This document shows positions 36,102-45,416 of a stretch of DNA of 50,369 nt, piece by piece. Positions within the stretch are counted from its first letter, which is position 1, and the number at the start of each line of letters is the position of its first letter. Origin of the DNA: Flavobacteriales bacterium (GTDB taxonomy: Bacteria; Bacteroidota; Bacteroidia; Flavobacteriales_D; Sanyastnellaceae); the NCBI GenBank assembly GCA_002863145.1, contig PKDW01000127.1, forward strand, positions 1 to 50,369. Direction: 5' to 3'. The notes beneath the pieces were generated by a model. The model did not search any database and was not told where the DNA came from. It saw only the letters and a list, made by a program, of their open reading frames with translations. The position numbers and the translations under genes are program-made.

Positions 36102-36698
36102 TCAAAGTTCTCGCAAAGCGGCTTTGATCAGGCTTTCCAACGAGGCTGAATTTCCCTGATTTTCGAGGAGTTGATCCAGCAACTTGTTGCATTTCGCCTT
36201 GTCAAAGCCGAGCGACGTCAGAGCCCCTAACGCATCGGCCTTGATTGTATTGTGCGCAGCCGAAATGGATGTGGGCATCGTCGTCGCGCCGCCAGAAACA
36301 GCGCCCACTTTGTCCTGCAAATCGACGATGATGCGCTGGGCTGTTTTGGCCCCAATCCCCTTCACCCGCTTCATGGCATCCACATCTCCTGAAGAGATGG
36401 CCGAGGCCGCGGTGTCGGAATCCATCGCGCTCAAGATGAGTCGGGCCGTGTTGGCGCCAACCCCATTCACACCGAGCAGCAGCAAAAACAGGGCCCGCTC
36501 GGACTCGGTCGCGAAGCCGTAAAGCAACTGTGCGTCTTCCCGAACCACCATGTGGGTGTGGATTTTGACGAGCTCGTCGTCGCCGATTTGGTCGAAGGTG
36601 GTGAGGCTGATGGCCACGTAGTAGCCCACGCCGCCACACTCGACCACCACATGGGTCGGATGCTTTTCGACGAGGCGGCCGTGCAAATGGTAAATCAC
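36102..36698 (-). CDS. ruvA: Holliday junction branch migration protein RuvA
   Basis: A 198-residue DNA-binding protein that forms tetramers on Holliday junctions and loads the RuvB motor. The opening [20 protein letters not shown] and GGVGYYVAISL form domain I. Domain II has the two helix-hairpin-helix motifs LLLGVNGVGANTARLIL and MKRVKGIGAKTAQRIIVDL. The C-terminal domain III, which contacts RuvB, is seen in ALTSLGFDKAKCNKLLDQLL. Length is normal. The start overlaps the maeB stop by 4 bases (ATGA), and the stop lies 30 bases before sprA, so the three are very likely co-transcribed although their functions are unrelated. Confidence 0.97.
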   Translation of the reverse strand: MIYHLHGRLVEKHPTHVVVECGGVGYYVAISLTTFDQIGDDELVKIHTHMVVREDAQLLYGFATESERALFLLLLGVNGVGANTARLILSAMDSDTAASAISSGDVDAMKRVKGIGAKTAQRIIVDLQDKVGAVSGGATTMPTSISAAHNTIKADALGALTSLGFDKAKCNKLLDQLLENQGNSASLESLIKAALREL

Positions 36699-38974
36699 AG
36701 GTGGGCGTCTTTGATTTGGGCATCGACCACCGCGAGGCGAACCATGTCCAAAATTTCCTTGGCACTCGACCCCATTTGCAGGATGTGTACGCTCTTGCGC
36801 ATGCCCAGCAGCACCGGGCCTTGGGCGTCCATGCCCGCCATCTCCTGCAACAACTTGTAACTGATGTTGCCGGCCGCGAGGTTGGGGAAAATGAGGGTGT
36901 TGACCTGCCGCTTGTGCAAGGCACTGAACGGAAAGCTCTCTGCGAGTTTCTCTTGGTTCATGGCGAAGTTGGCCTGAATCTCCCCATCCACAATCAACTC
37001 GGGATGGTGGACGTGAAGGTAGCGCGCAGCTTCGGCCATTTTCTCGGCATCGTGGCCTTTGGAGCTGCCAAAGTTGGAGTAGCTCAGCAAGGCGATGCGC
37101 GGCACAATGCGCAGGTTGCGCACGGCCTCTGCAGTGAGCAACGTGATGTTGACGATGTCTTCGGCTGTGGGATTCGTGTTGACGGTCGTGTCGGCGAAGA
37201 ACATCGGCCCATTCTTGGTTTGGAGGATGTACATCCCCGCCACCTTGTTGACTCCTTGGGCTTTGCCAATGGCATGCAACGCAGGACGAATCACGTTGGG
37301 GTAGTTCCGGGTCAAGCCCGACACCAAAGCGTCTGCCGCTCCCTGGTCCACCAACATGGACCCGAAGTAATTGCGCTGGCGCATGTAGCGCTCGGCTTCG
37401 AGGGCCGTCAAACCGTGGCGCTTTCGGTGCTCGAAGAAGACCTCTCCGAACGCTTTGCGGCGCTCTTCCTGGTCCTCCCCGCGCGGGTCAAGAATGGTGG
37501 CGCCTTCGAGTTCGAGGTTGTTCTCTTCGATGAGGGCTTCGATGCGGCTTTGACGTCCGAGCAAAATGGGGTGGGCAATGCCTTCGTCCATCGCCATCTC
37601 TGCGGCCTTCAATACTTTGTAGTGCTCAGCCTCGGCGAACACCACGCGTTTCGGCGCACGGGCGGCCCGAGTGGCGATGTTGCGCGAGAACGTGCTGTCC
37701 TTGCCCAAACGCATCCCGAGGTGACGCTTGTAATGATCCCAATCCGCGATGGGCGCTTGCGCAATCCCCGAGTCCATGGCGGCCTTGGCCACGGCGGGCG
37801 CCACTGCAGAAATCAAACGAGGGTCGACGGGCTTGGGGATGATGAGGTCCCGACCAAAGGTCAGCGCCCCCGCTCCATAAGCCTCACTCACTTCGTCCGG
37901 AACGTTCTCCTCCGCCAACGACGCGATGGCACGCACAGCGGCCAATTTCATGGCGTCGTTGATGCCGGTGGCGCGGACGTCCAAGGCCCCGCGGAAGATG
38001 TACGGGAAACCCAGCACGTTGTTCACCTGGTTGGGATGGTCGCTGCGGCCAGTGGCCATGATGACATCTTCACGCGAGGCCATGGCCTCTTCGTATCCGA
38101 TTTCTGGGTCCGGGTTGGCCAAGGCAAAGACGATGGGGTTGGCCGCCATGGCTTGGACCATGGATGCATCCACAAGTCCACCTTTGCTCAAGCCCAAAAA
38201 CACGTCCGCCCCCTTCATGGCCTCCGCCAAGTCGGCGAATTGCACCTCCGTGGCGTACTTCTGCTTGCTGGCATCCAAGCCTTCGCGTCCGGAGTGGATG
38301 TGGCCGCGGCTGTCAAAAACCGCCGCATGCTCCCGCTTCATGCCCAACTGCTCGTAGATGTCAAGGCACGACATGGCTGCTGCCCCAGCACCACTCACCA
38401 CGACGCGGATGTCTTCAATCTTTTTTTCTGCGAGCTTGAGGGCATTGAGCAAAGCCGCCGCACTGATGATTGCGGTGCCGTGCTGGTCGTCGTGCATCAA
38501 CGGGATGTCGAGCTCCTCCTTCAAACGGCGCTCAATCTCAAACGCCTCTGGGGCCTTGATGTCTTCCAAGTTGATGCCGCCAAATGTGGGTGCGATGGCC
38601 TTGACCGTGGCCACAAACTGGTCGACATCTGTGGCATCCACCTCGATGTCAAACACATCGATGTCTGCGAACACCTTAAATAACACACCTTTTCCCTCCA
38701 TGACGGGCTTGCTCGCCTCGGGACCGATGTCTCCCAGGCCAAGCACTGCCGTGCCGTTGCTGATGACCGCCACGAGGTTGCCCTTGGCGGTGAACGTGTA
38801 GACGTCTTGAGGATTCTCAGCAATCGCCTTGCACGGCTCTGCCACCCCAGGACTGTAGGCCAAGCTGAGGTCCCGCTGCGTACTGTACGGCTTGGTCGGG
38901 ACCACCTCCACCTTTCCCCGGCGCTCTCGGGCGTGGTAATCGAGGGCCTCTCTCTTCAAATTGTTCTGCTGCAT
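36695..38974 (-). CDS. maeB: NADP-dependent malic enzyme with phosphotransacetylase-like domain (MaeB type)
   Basis: A 759-residue cytoplasmic enzyme that decarboxylates malate to pyruvate with NADP reduction. The malic enzyme part (about residues 1-430) shows [40 protein letters not shown], the metal-binding region [39 protein letters not shown] and the NADP-binding [20 protein letters not shown]. The C-terminal 330 residues resemble phosphate acetyltransferase ([60 protein letters not shown]) and in MaeB bind acetyl-CoA as a regulatory domain. The ATG at 38974 gives the usual length and start ([14 protein letters not shown]); an upstream in-frame extension to 39079 looks spurious. A box GAACTTCG (38982-38989) lies 7 bases upstream. 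It heads the maeB-ruvA-sprA run. Confidence 0.96.
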   Translation of the reverse strand: MQQNNLKREALDYHARERRGKVEVVPTKPYSTQRDLSLAYSPGVAEPCKAIAENPQDVYTFTAKGNLVAVISNGTAVLGLGDIGPEASKPVMEGKGVLFKVFADIDVFDIEVDATDVDQFVATVKAIAPTFGGINLEDIKAPEAFEIERRLKEELDIPLMHDDQHGTAIISAAALLNALKLAEKKIEDIRVVVSGAGAAAMSCLDIYEQLGMKREHAAVFDSRGHIHSGREGLDASKQKYATEVQFADLAEAMKGADVFLGLSKGGLVDASMVQAMAANPIVFALANPDPEIGYEEAMASREDVIMATGRSDHPNQVNNVLGFPYIFRGALDVRATGINDAMKLAAVRAIASLAEENVPDEVSEAYGAGALTFGRDLIIPKPVDPRLISAVAPAVAKAAMDSGIAQAPIADWDHYKRHLGMRLGKDSTFSRNIATRAARAPKRVVFAEAEHYKVLKAAEMAMDEGIAHPILLGRQSRIEALIEENNLELEGATILDPRGEDQEERRKAFGEVFFEHRKRHGLTALEAERYMRQRNYFGSMLVDQGAADALVSGLTRNYPNVIRPALHAIGKAQGVNKVAGMYILQTKNGPMFFADTTVNTNPTAEDIVNITLLTAEAVRNLRIVPRIALLSYSNFGSSKGHDAEKMAEAARYLHVHHPELIVDGEIQANFAMNQEKLAESFPFSALHKRQVNTLIFPNLAAGNISYKLLQEMAGMDAQGPVLLGMRKSVHILQMGSSAKEILDMVRLAVVDAQIKDAHL

Positions 38975-39113
38975 GAATGGACGAAGTTCACCACGAAGGT
39001 CGCTCGAATCATCGCCCGACCACCAAAGGATGCACATCATGACGTGCACAAGGTCATGGCCTGCAGAACGCGACCGCAATCAAGGGTGTGAGAAACTCGA
39101 AACGCCGCCCTAA

Positions 39114-39899
39114 TCAGCGGATTACCAAGCGCTTGGTCGACACGGCCACGCCTTCCACCTTGTAGCTGACGAGCCAAATGCCGTCCGCCATGCCATCGAG
39201 GTCCAAGCGCTGGAGGGTGGCTCCTGCTTGCACCTTTTCCGCGCGGCCCACTTGCCCCACCAAGTTGCGGAATTCAATCACCCCGTCACGTGCGTTTTCG
39301 AAGCGAATTTGGACCGCATCCGAGGCGGGGTTGGGCATCATTTGGGCGATGCCTGTCTTGGCGTGGGCGGGAGATGTCACCGCGTCCACCGAACCCGTCA
39401 CCACGAAAGTCAATTCGTGGCAAGCGCCGAGGCTTGGGGGACCGTCTTGGTGGAAACAGTATTGCAGGGTCGTGGTGCCCGTGACGCCATTGGGGTAGAA
39501 GTCACTCACGAAGGTATCTGTGGTGTCTCCTGGCTCGAGAGTCACGAAAAAACCAGGAATCGCCGGAGAGGCGTCTGTTCCAAAATTGAAGCACGATTGC
39601 CCCCAGCAGAAGCGCTCGTATGAACCTTCAAACGGCATCCCATTTTCATCGGTTTCAAACGGGTAGTTGAAGGGAGATACGGTGTCCACCAGCGTGCGCG
39701 TCACCATGAGGTCAAGGGCTTCCTCTGTGCCGTTCAACACATCCCAATACACAGCCACCACTCCTGCAGCGCCGAGCGTGTCCAGGTCAATGTACACAGT
39801 GTCCGTGGTGCCCGACAAGGTCGGCGCCGAGAATTGTGCCTGTGCAGACAGCGACAAGAACAATCCCAAAATCCCGAAAAAGCGAGTGATGTGCTTCAT
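39114..39899 (-). CDS. Exported protein with T9SS type A sorting domain
   Basis: A 261-residue protein with a signal peptide (FFGILGLFLSLSAQAQ, ending near residue 22). The middle is a single beta-sandwich-like domain with TLSGTTDTVYIDLDTLG, VVAVYWDVLNGTEEALDLMV and a Cys pair (FCWGQSCFNFG). From about residue 185 the type A sorting domain follows: IAQMMPNPASDAVQIRFEN, VIEFRNLVGQVGRAE and DGIWLVSYKVEG, then TKRLVIR. Such proteins leave the cell through the T9SS and are attached to the surface or released. The function of the N-terminal domain is not recognised. It has a perfect leaderless-type -7 box and is divergent from the TlpA-like gene over 130 bases. Confidence 0.92.
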   Translation of the reverse strand: MKHITRFFGILGLFLSLSAQAQFSAPTLSGTTDTVYIDLDTLGAAGVVAVYWDVLNGTEEALDLMVTRTLVDTVSPFNYPFETDENGMPFEGSYERFCWGQSCFNFGTDASPAIPGFFVTLEPGDTTDTFVSDFYPNGVTGTTTLQYCFHQDGPPSLGACHELTFVVTGSVDAVTSPAHAKTGIAQMMPNPASDAVQIRFENARDGVIEFRNLVGQVGRAEKVQAGATLQRLDLDGMADGIWLVSYKVEGVAVSTKRLVIR

Positions 39900-39903
39900 G
39901 CTT

Positions 39904-39911
39904 CAAAGATA
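39904..39911 (-). promoter_or_regulatory. -7 box of the 39114-39899 T9SS cargo gene (leaderless type)
   Basis: On the minus strand TATCTTTG matches TAnnTTTG exactly and ends 4 bases (AAGC) before the ATG at 39899. A TTGCC lies 26 bases further upstream, too far for a usual -33 element. Confidence 0.6.
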
Positions 39912-39977
39912 TGTCACACCAAGACGCCCTGCCCAGGCAACGCATGGACGTTGCGCCGCGTTTGACAAGCGTAAGTG

Positions 39978-39985
39978 TATTTTTG
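39978..39985 (+). promoter_or_regulatory. Candidate -7 box for the TlpA-like gene
   Basis: TATTTTTG matches TAnnTTTG exactly, 44 bases before the ATG at 40030. A TTTG at 39961-39964 is only 13 bases upstream, too close for the usual spacing. It would drive the TlpA-like and DUF6029 genes with a leader of about 40 bases. Confidence 0.4.
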
Positions 39986-40029
39986 GCCTGAACCTTGCAA
40001 CTTCGACTGCAGAACTGAATGCCCCTTCC

Positions 40030-40515
40030 ATGATCCGAATCGTCCTTTTTCAAGTCCTGTGTCTGTTGACCTCGGCTGCTTGGGCCCAGTCCTTGCCCAA
40101 CGTCAGCCTCAAAGACATTGAAGGCAATGCCATCCAAACCGCGGACCTCGTCCAAGAAGAAGGCCCCACGGTCCTTTGTTTTTGGGCCACGTGGTGCAGC
40201 CCGTGCAAGCGCGAGCTGAACAACTATGCAGAACTTTATGATGACTGGGTGGATGAAACGGGCGTCAAGGTGGTTGCGGTGAGCATCGACGACATGCGCT
40301 CCATCAATCGCGTGGCGCCTTACGTCAACAGCGTGGGATGGGAGTACGACATCCTCTTGGACCCCAACCGCGACTTTGCAAGGGCTTTGAACGTCAACAA
40401 CGTGCCGCACACCTTCGTGGTGGACACCGAGGGGAACGTCGTTTGGTCGCACAACAACTACGCCGACGGCGACGAATACGAACTCTACGAGGAGCTCCTC
40501 AAGCTCAGCGAATGA
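40030..40515 (+). CDS. TlpA-like periplasmic thioredoxin-fold protein
   Basis: A 161-residue protein with a signal peptide ending AAWAQ (cleavage after Ala19). The mature thioredoxin fold opens SLPNVSLKDIEGNAIQTADL and has the redox motif FWATWCSPCKRELNNY (Cys56 and Cys59), VVAVSIDDMRSINRVAPYVN, and the cis-Pro region NVPHTFVVDTEGNVVW. Proteins of this kind reduce disulfides in the periplasm, often for cytochrome c maturation or protein folding; the direction of electron flow here is unknown. The ATG at 40030 directly begins the signal peptide; earlier in-frame starts would overlap the divergent gene. It overlaps the DUF6029 gene by 4 bases (ATGA), implying a functional or at least transcriptional link. 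Confidence 0.94.
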   Translation: MIRIVLFQVLCLLTSAAWAQSLPNVSLKDIEGNAIQTADLVQEEGPTVLCFWATWCSPCKRELNNYAELYDDWVDETGVKVVAVSIDDMRSINRVAPYVNSVGWEYDILLDPNRDFARALNVNNVPHTFVVDTEGNVVWSHNNYADGDEYELYEELLKLSE

Positions 40516-42242
40516 ATCGCGCTCACGCCTCCCTCCTCTGGGCCCTGGGCTTGACAATGCTCTGTGGGATGCCCCACGCATGGTCGCAGTTTGGGCAGGA
40601 TGCGCCTGAGCCATTTGTGTCGGGCAATGTCGGCATCTTGTGGCAGAGCTACGCCGAGGATTCGCTTATTGGCGCCGTGGTGCCACCTGCGAAGACAGGC
40701 TACAATGCCTTCGCCAACGTCCTCTACAACCAAGGCAATTTCAGCGCAGGCGTGCGCTACGAAAGCTACTTGAACGCGGTCATCGGTTTTCCGGGGCGTT
40801 TCAACGGGAGTGGCGTGGGATACCGTTTTGCCCGCTACAACGATCCCGAGCGCGGGGTGGACGTCACCGTGGGCAACTTCTACGACCAATTTGGAAGCGG
40901 CTTGGTGTTTCGCTCCTACGAAGAACGCAACTTGGGCATCGACAACGCCATGGATGGGTTCCGACTCATCTTCAAGCCCATCGAGGGTGTGCAGGCCAAA
41001 TTCATCTATGGAAAGCAGCGATTTGACTTCGACAACGGCCTTGTCAATGGCCCAGGTGTCGTGCGCGCGGTCGACGTGGAAACCGACCTCAATGCGTTGG
41101 TGGAACGCTGGGAAGAGAAGCCTTTGAAAGTCGTTGCGGCGGCCAGTTTTGTGAGCAAATTTCAGGCGGGTTCGCCCTTCAGCGTGGACAGCCTCGTGCT
41201 GGCCATGCCACAAAACATTGGCTCTTGGTCCTACCGGATCAACGCCATCCGCAAGGGTTGGACGGCAAGTGCCGAATACGCCGGAAAAATCAACGACCCC
41301 AGTGCCGACAACGGCTACACGTTCCGCAACGGAGAAGCATTCCTGGCCACCTTGGGGTACAGCCAAAAAGGACTTGGCGTGTTGTTTACCGGCAAGATGG
41401 TCGACAACATGAGCTTCCGATCGGATCGGGATTTGCGCTTGTTTGACCTGCCCATCAACTTCATTCCCGCGGTCACACAACAGCACACCTACAACCTGGC
41501 GGCGACCCTCTACCCTTACGCCACGGTCATCACCGGCGAAACGAGTGCAAGTGCAGAAATTTTCTACACCATTCCCAAGGGCAGCAAACTGGGCGGCAAG
41601 TATGGCACCAAACTCAGCGCCAGCTTCGCCGCGGCCAACAGCCTGGACACCACGCAATACAGCAGCCAATCCCTGGAGGGCACGCTTTACGGATACCAGC
41701 GTAACAGCTGGGGACCTGGGGACGAGCTCTACGTGCGCGATTTCAACGCCTCCATCAGCCGCAAACTGAACAAGCGTTGGAAGGCCAAATACACCTTCTA
41801 TCACTTTAACTTCAACACGCTGACAACCCCAGTCACGACGGACTACAAGGGCATTGTCAACGCCAACATCCACGTGCTTGAAACCCAGTGGAAAGTGAAG
41901 CCCAAACAAAGTTTGCGGATAGAAATCCAAGGCCTGTGGGTCGGCGAAGACAAGGACAACCCGGACTTGCTGCAAGACAAAGGCCACTGGGCCACGTTGC
42001 TGATGGAATACACCTGGTCGCCACACTGGTTCGTCAGCGTGCTGGACCAGTACAACTTTGGCAACAACAATCCTGCCCAGCGCATCCACTACGTCTACGG
42101 TGCAGCTGGTTACATCAATGGACCCCACAGACTGAGTGTGGGCTACGGGAAACGCCGCGAGGGCATCTTCTGCATTGGCGGAGTTTGCCGTGCCGTTCCT
42201 GCGTCCAATGGCTTTGAAGTGACGTTCACAAGCAGCTTTTGA
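40512..42242 (+). CDS. DUF6029-like outer-membrane beta-barrel protein
   Basis: A 576-residue protein with a signal peptide (LGLTMLCGMPHAWSQ, ending near residue 26). The mature part is built of amphipathic beta strands: FVSGNVGILWQSYAEDSLIG, NVLYNQGNFSAGVRYESYLN, DVTVGNFYDQFGSGLVFRSY, VQAKFIYGKQRFDFDNG and HRLSVGYGKRREGIFCIGG, ending in an aromatic residue (EVTFTSSF), as outer-membrane barrels do. The stretch YEERNLGIDNAMDGFRLIFK matches the DUF6029 family as I remember it. No function is known. Translational coupling to the TlpA-like gene suggests the two are made together. I chose the ATG at 40512 because it begins the signal peptide. Confidence 0.88.
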   Translation: MNRAHASLLWALGLTMLCGMPHAWSQFGQDAPEPFVSGNVGILWQSYAEDSLIGAVVPPAKTGYNAFANVLYNQGNFSAGVRYESYLNAVIGFPGRFNGSGVGYRFARYNDPERGVDVTVGNFYDQFGSGLVFRSYEERNLGIDNAMDGFRLIFKPIEGVQAKFIYGKQRFDFDNGLVNGPGVVRAVDVETDLNALVERWEEKPLKVVAAASFVSKFQAGSPFSVDSLVLAMPQNIGSWSYRINAIRKGWTASAEYAGKINDPSADNGYTFRNGEAFLATLGYSQKGLGVLFTGKMVDNMSFRSDRDLRLFDLPINFIPAVTQQHTYNLAATLYPYATVITGETSASAEIFYTIPKGSKLGGKYGTKLSASFAAANSLDTTQYSSQSLEGTLYGYQRNSWGPGDELYVRDFNASISRKLNKRWKAKYTFYHFNFNTLTTPVTTDYKGIVNANIHVLETQWKVKPKQSLRIEIQGLWVGEDKDNPDLLQDKGHWATLLMEYTWSPHWFVSVLDQYNFGNNNPAQRIHYVYGAAGYINGPHRLSVGYGKRREGIFCIGGVCRAVPASNGFEVTFTSSF

Positions 42243-42263
42243 CAACACCTGTCCAATCCTCCT

Positions 42264-42271
42264 TATTTTCG
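42264..42271 (+). promoter_or_regulatory. Candidate -7 box for the first surface thioredoxin-fold gene
   Basis: TATTTTCG matches TAnnTTCG, about 53 bases before the ATG at 42325, in the 82-base gap after the DUF6029 gene. No clear -33 element. It suggests that the following gene has its own promoter with a leader of about 48 bases. Confidence 0.35.
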
Positions 42272-42324
42272 AACACCTGAAACGACCATATCGATTTCGA
42301 ATCAATGAATCCAAAACCATTTCT

Positions 42325-43800
42325 ATGAAGCAATTCTTCTCCCTCATGGCTGCGGCCATGATCTCCTTCGGAGCCTTTGCCCAATTGCCTGACGGCAGCA
42401 TCGCGCCCGACTTCACCGCCACCGACATCAACGGCGTTGAGCACAACCTTTACAGTTACTTGGACTCCGGTTACCAAGTGATCTTGGACTTCTCCGCCAC
42501 GTGGTGCGGCCCTTGCTGGAGCTACCACACCAGCGGTGTGTTCTCCGATTTGATCGCCGCCTACGGTCCTGCAGGCAGCAATGAAATCCGCATCATCAAG
42601 TTGGAGTCCGACGACTCGACCACTGCGGCGGACCTCAACGGAACAGGGGCGAACACCCAAGGCGACTGGGTGACGGGAACCACATACGACATCATCGACA
42701 ATGCATCTAACATCTTCGATGATTACCAGAACTCCTACTACCCCACCATTTACACGGTGTGTCCCAACCGCATTTTGACCCAGTCGGGTCAAGCAAGCGC
42801 GGCAAACCACGCGGCCATCTTCCAAGCGGACGACTGCCAGTACACCACCCTCGCCACAGACGGTGCTTTGTTGAACTACACCGGTTCTGACCTCATCTGT
42901 GGCGATGAGCAGGCTTCACTTTCAGTGCAGCTCATGAACAACGGCCTCGACAACCTCACCTCTTGCACCATCACGGCCCTCGACAACGGTACGGAAGTTG
43001 CCAGCACCGACTGGTCTGGAGACCTCGCGACGTATGAAGTGGAGAACGTGGTCGTGGGATCGGCATCTTTCGCTGCGGTACCCAACCTCACCTTCGAAAT
43101 CACCAACGCGGACGAAGATGCGACCAACAACAGCGCGGCTGGTGCGGTGGCGCTTTCTCCAGAAACCACGACTTACGTGCAGGTTCGCGTGACCACAGAC
43201 AACTGGCCTGAAGAAACGGGTTGGGAAATCGTGAACGACATGGGCACCGTGGTTGAGTCTGTGGCGGTCGGCTCTTTGGCGAACGCCGATGCCGAATACA
43301 CGTGGGACGTGGGCTTGCCCGGGATGGGCTGCTACAGCTTCACCATGTTTGATGCCTACGGCGACGGATTGTACGCTTCGCAGTGGGGCAACTTCGCTGA
43401 CGGCACCGCGGGCGTGTACGGCATGGACGGTGAAACGCAAATCGACGTCGTGTTCGAATACGACGGTGCTTCTGGCATCGAATTCGGCGAGCTCACCGTG
43501 GGCATGGACGCTGCCACTGTGGCAGGCATCGACGAAGCCAACTTGGCGGCGACGGTGAACGTGTTCCCCAACCCCACCAACGGCAACACCAACGTGGAGT
43601 TCAACACCACCACGTCCGCCATGGCCACTGTGGAAGTGTACAACTTGATTGGTGAGCGTGTCATGTTCAACACCCTCGGCAACTTGCCCGCTGGTTTGAA
43701 CCGCGCCAACCTTGACTTGTCTGGCGTCCAAGCCGGCATCTACCTCGTGAACTTGAACGCCGGTGGTGAAACCACCACCATGCGCATCACCAAGCAGTAA
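42325..43800 (+). CDS. T9SS-exported thioredoxin-fold protein, copy 1 (type A sorting domain)
   Basis: A 491-residue protein with a signal peptide ending FGAFAQ (cleavage near Ala19). Residues 20-170 form a redoxin-like domain: LPDGSIAPDFTATDINGVEH, VILDFSATWCGPCWSYHTSG (Cys61 and Cys64) and, at the expected cis-Pro, YYPTIYTVCPNRILTQSGQ. Residues 170-400 look like beta-sandwich modules (LSVQLMNNGLDNLTSCTITA, GMGCYSFTMFDAYGDGLYAS). The last 80 residues are a type A T9SS sorting domain: VNVFPNPTNGNTNVEF, VEVYNLIGERV and AGIYLVNLNAGG, ending TTTMRITKQ. It should be displayed outside the outer membrane, where a CGPC pair could form, break or sense disulfides. A close paralogue follows 128 bases downstream. 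A strong terminator at 43824-43858 separates the two. Confidence 0.93.
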   Translation: MKQFFSLMAAAMISFGAFAQLPDGSIAPDFTATDINGVEHNLYSYLDSGYQVILDFSATWCGPCWSYHTSGVFSDLIAAYGPAGSNEIRIIKLESDDSTTAADLNGTGANTQGDWVTGTTYDIIDNASNIFDDYQNSYYPTIYTVCPNRILTQSGQASAANHAAIFQADDCQYTTLATDGALLNYTGSDLICGDEQASLSVQLMNNGLDNLTSCTITALDNGTEVASTDWSGDLATYEVENVVVGSASFAAVPNLTFEITNADEDATNNSAAGAVALSPETTTYVQVRVTTDNWPEETGWEIVNDMGTVVESVAVGSLANADAEYTWDVGLPGMGCYSFTMFDAYGDGLYASQWGNFADGTAGVYGMDGETQIDVVFEYDGASGIEFGELTVGMDAATVAGIDEANLAATVNVFPNPTNGNTNVEFNTTTSAMATVEVYNLIGERVMFNTLGNLPAGLNRANLDLSGVQAGIYLVNLNAGGETTTMRITKQ

Positions 43801-43823
43801 ATCCTGCTTGATTTCACATTTCG

Positions 43824-43858
43824 AATCCGCGTGGCCTTCGGGCTGCGCGGATTTTTTT
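43824..43858 (+). terminator. Rho-independent terminator after the first surface thioredoxin-fold gene
   Basis: AATCCGCG (43824-43831) pairs with CGCGGATT (43846-43853) in an 8-bp stem, with further partial pairing inside the loop, and is followed by a run of seven T (43852-43858). It starts 24 bases after the stop codon at 43800 and is the clearest intrinsic terminator in the window. Confidence 0.88.
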
Positions 43859-43928
43859 GTGCCCATCCGGATGCTGCGGTATCTTGGACGGTGGAGCTCA
43901 GTTGCTTCGCTGAAACGCCAATTCCAAC

Positions 43929-45416
43929 ATGAAACACATCTTTGCCACTCTCCTTTTCGCTTTTCTGACACAAGTGGGCTGGACCCAACTGCCCGACGGG
44001 TCGATTTCGCCCGATTTCACCGCCACCGATTTGAGCGGTCAAGAGCACGACCTCTATTCGCTTCTTGATTCTGGATACCAAGTGATTTTGGACTTCAGTG
44101 CAACGTGGTGTGGACCTTGTTGGACTTACCACACGAGCGGCGTGCTTGACGAACTCTACGAGGCGCATGGACCTTCCGGAACCAACACGTTGCGCGTGTT
44201 CTTCATCGAAGGCGATGACAACACCACGCAAGCAGACCTCGAAGGAACCACGGGCGCCAGCCAAGGAGACTGGATCACTGGAACCTCCTACCCCATCATC
44301 GACAATGGCGGCAACATCTTCGCCGATTTCGAGTGCACCTACTACCCGACGATTTACACGGTCTGTCCCAACAAGATTCTGACGCAATCCGGACAAGCGG
44401 GCATCGTCGGTCATGAGGCGCTCTTGAATTCGGGCACCTGCACGCCCGCGTCGCTGCCCAATGACGCTTTGCTCATGGACTACGTGGGCCAGACTTCCAC
44501 CTGTGGAGACAACCCTGCAGCCTTGTCTGTACGCTTGATGAACAATGGACTGGACACCTTGACAACATGCACCATTCAAGTGTCCAAAGTGCTGCCCTTC
44601 AACCAATCCGAAGTCCTCGGAAGCACCGATTGGCAAGGGGAGCTCGGGACGTACGACTACACCACGGTGGACCTCTTGGACGTCACCATCGACAGCGAAA
44701 CGTTGTTTGTGTTTGAGGTGATTTCCGAGGACGACAACGAAGGCAACAACACCACCCAAGGCTCGGTCACGGCCAGCGAAGAGGTGGCCAACAACTTGGA
44801 GGTGCGGATGAAGACGGATGGCGCTCCGGAACAACTCGGTTGGTCCATCACCGACGGGACGGGATCCGTGGTCGCCTCAGTCCTGCCAGGTTCCGAAAAC
44901 CTGGAATCCACCACAGAGTATGTGTGGGACGTCACCTTGCCTGAATTGGGTTGCTACACCTTAACCCTCATGGACGAAGGGGGCGATGGTCTGTTCAACT
45001 TGGCCACGTCGATGGACGGGGTGGGATTCCTCGAGGTGAACAGCACCGATGGAGAGACCATCCTCGATCAAGATTGGTTCTACCAAGAGCTCGATGCATT
45101 CTCTGAAGTGACGTTTGATTTGGAAGTCACCCAAGTGACTTCAGTCGAGGAATTGGGCGTGCTGTCCAACGTGACCCTCTTCCCAAATCCTGCGTCGTCG
45201 TGGGTGACGCTGGCCTATGGGTCTACGAAGGCAGGTAAGGCCCAGTTGGTCGTTCGCAACGTGACCGGACAGGAGGTGATTCACCGAGACTTGGGGGTCA
45301 TGTCTGCAGGCAACCACCGACACCTTTTGGATGTTGGGTTCTTGGATGCCGGCACCTACCTCCTGGAGTTGCGCGTCGCCGACACCATTCACAGCATGAT
45401 TCTTTTGCATCCATGA
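43929..45416 (+). CDS. T9SS-exported thioredoxin-fold protein, copy 2 (type A sorting domain)
   Basis: A 495-residue paralogue of the preceding gene with the same order of parts: a signal peptide ending VGWTQ, a redoxin-like domain (LPDGSISPDFTATDLSGQEH, DFSATWCGPCWTYHTSG with Cys61 and Cys64, YYPTIYTVCPNKILTQSGQ), beta-sandwich modules (LSVRLMNNGLDTLTTCTIQ, LGCYTLTLMDEGGDGLFN) and a type A sorting domain (VTLFPNPASSWVTLAYGS, LVVRNVTGQEVIHRD, AGTYLLELRV). The thioredoxin domain is much closer to copy 1 than the rest, which has drifted. The sorting domain ends MILLHP, without the basic residue usual at the end of type A domains. It overlaps the Omp28 gene by 4 bases, so it heads a three-gene operon. 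A weak -7-like box TATCTTGG lies about 45 bases upstream. Confidence 0.92.
   Translation: MKHIFATLLFAFLTQVGWTQLPDGSISPDFTATDLSGQEHDLYSLLDSGYQVILDFSATWCGPCWTYHTSGVLDELYEAHGPSGTNTLRVFFIEGDDNTTQADLEGTTGASQGDWITGTSYPIIDNGGNIFADFECTYYPTIYTVCPNKILTQSGQAGIVGHEALLNSGTCTPASLPNDALLMDYVGQTSTCGDNPAALSVRLMNNGLDTLTTCTIQVSKVLPFNQSEVLGSTDWQGELGTYDYTTVDLLDVTIDSETLFVFEVISEDDNEGNNTTQGSVTASEEVANNLEVRMKTDGAPEQLGWSITDGTGSVVASVLPGSENLESTTEYVWDVTLPELGCYTLTLMDEGGDGLFNLATSMDGVGFLEVNSTDGETILDQDWFYQELDAFSEVTFDLEVTQVTSVEELGVLSNVTLFPNPASSWVTLAYGSTKAGKAQLVVRNVTGQEVIHRDLGVMSAGNHRHLLDVGFLDAGTYLLELRVADTIHSMILLHP

Noticed and set aside
38975-39079. An N-terminal extension of MaeB starting at 39079
   Set aside because: The added 35 residues are Cys/Trp/His-rich with no likeness to the family, while the ATG at 38974 gives the usual MaeB length and first residues.
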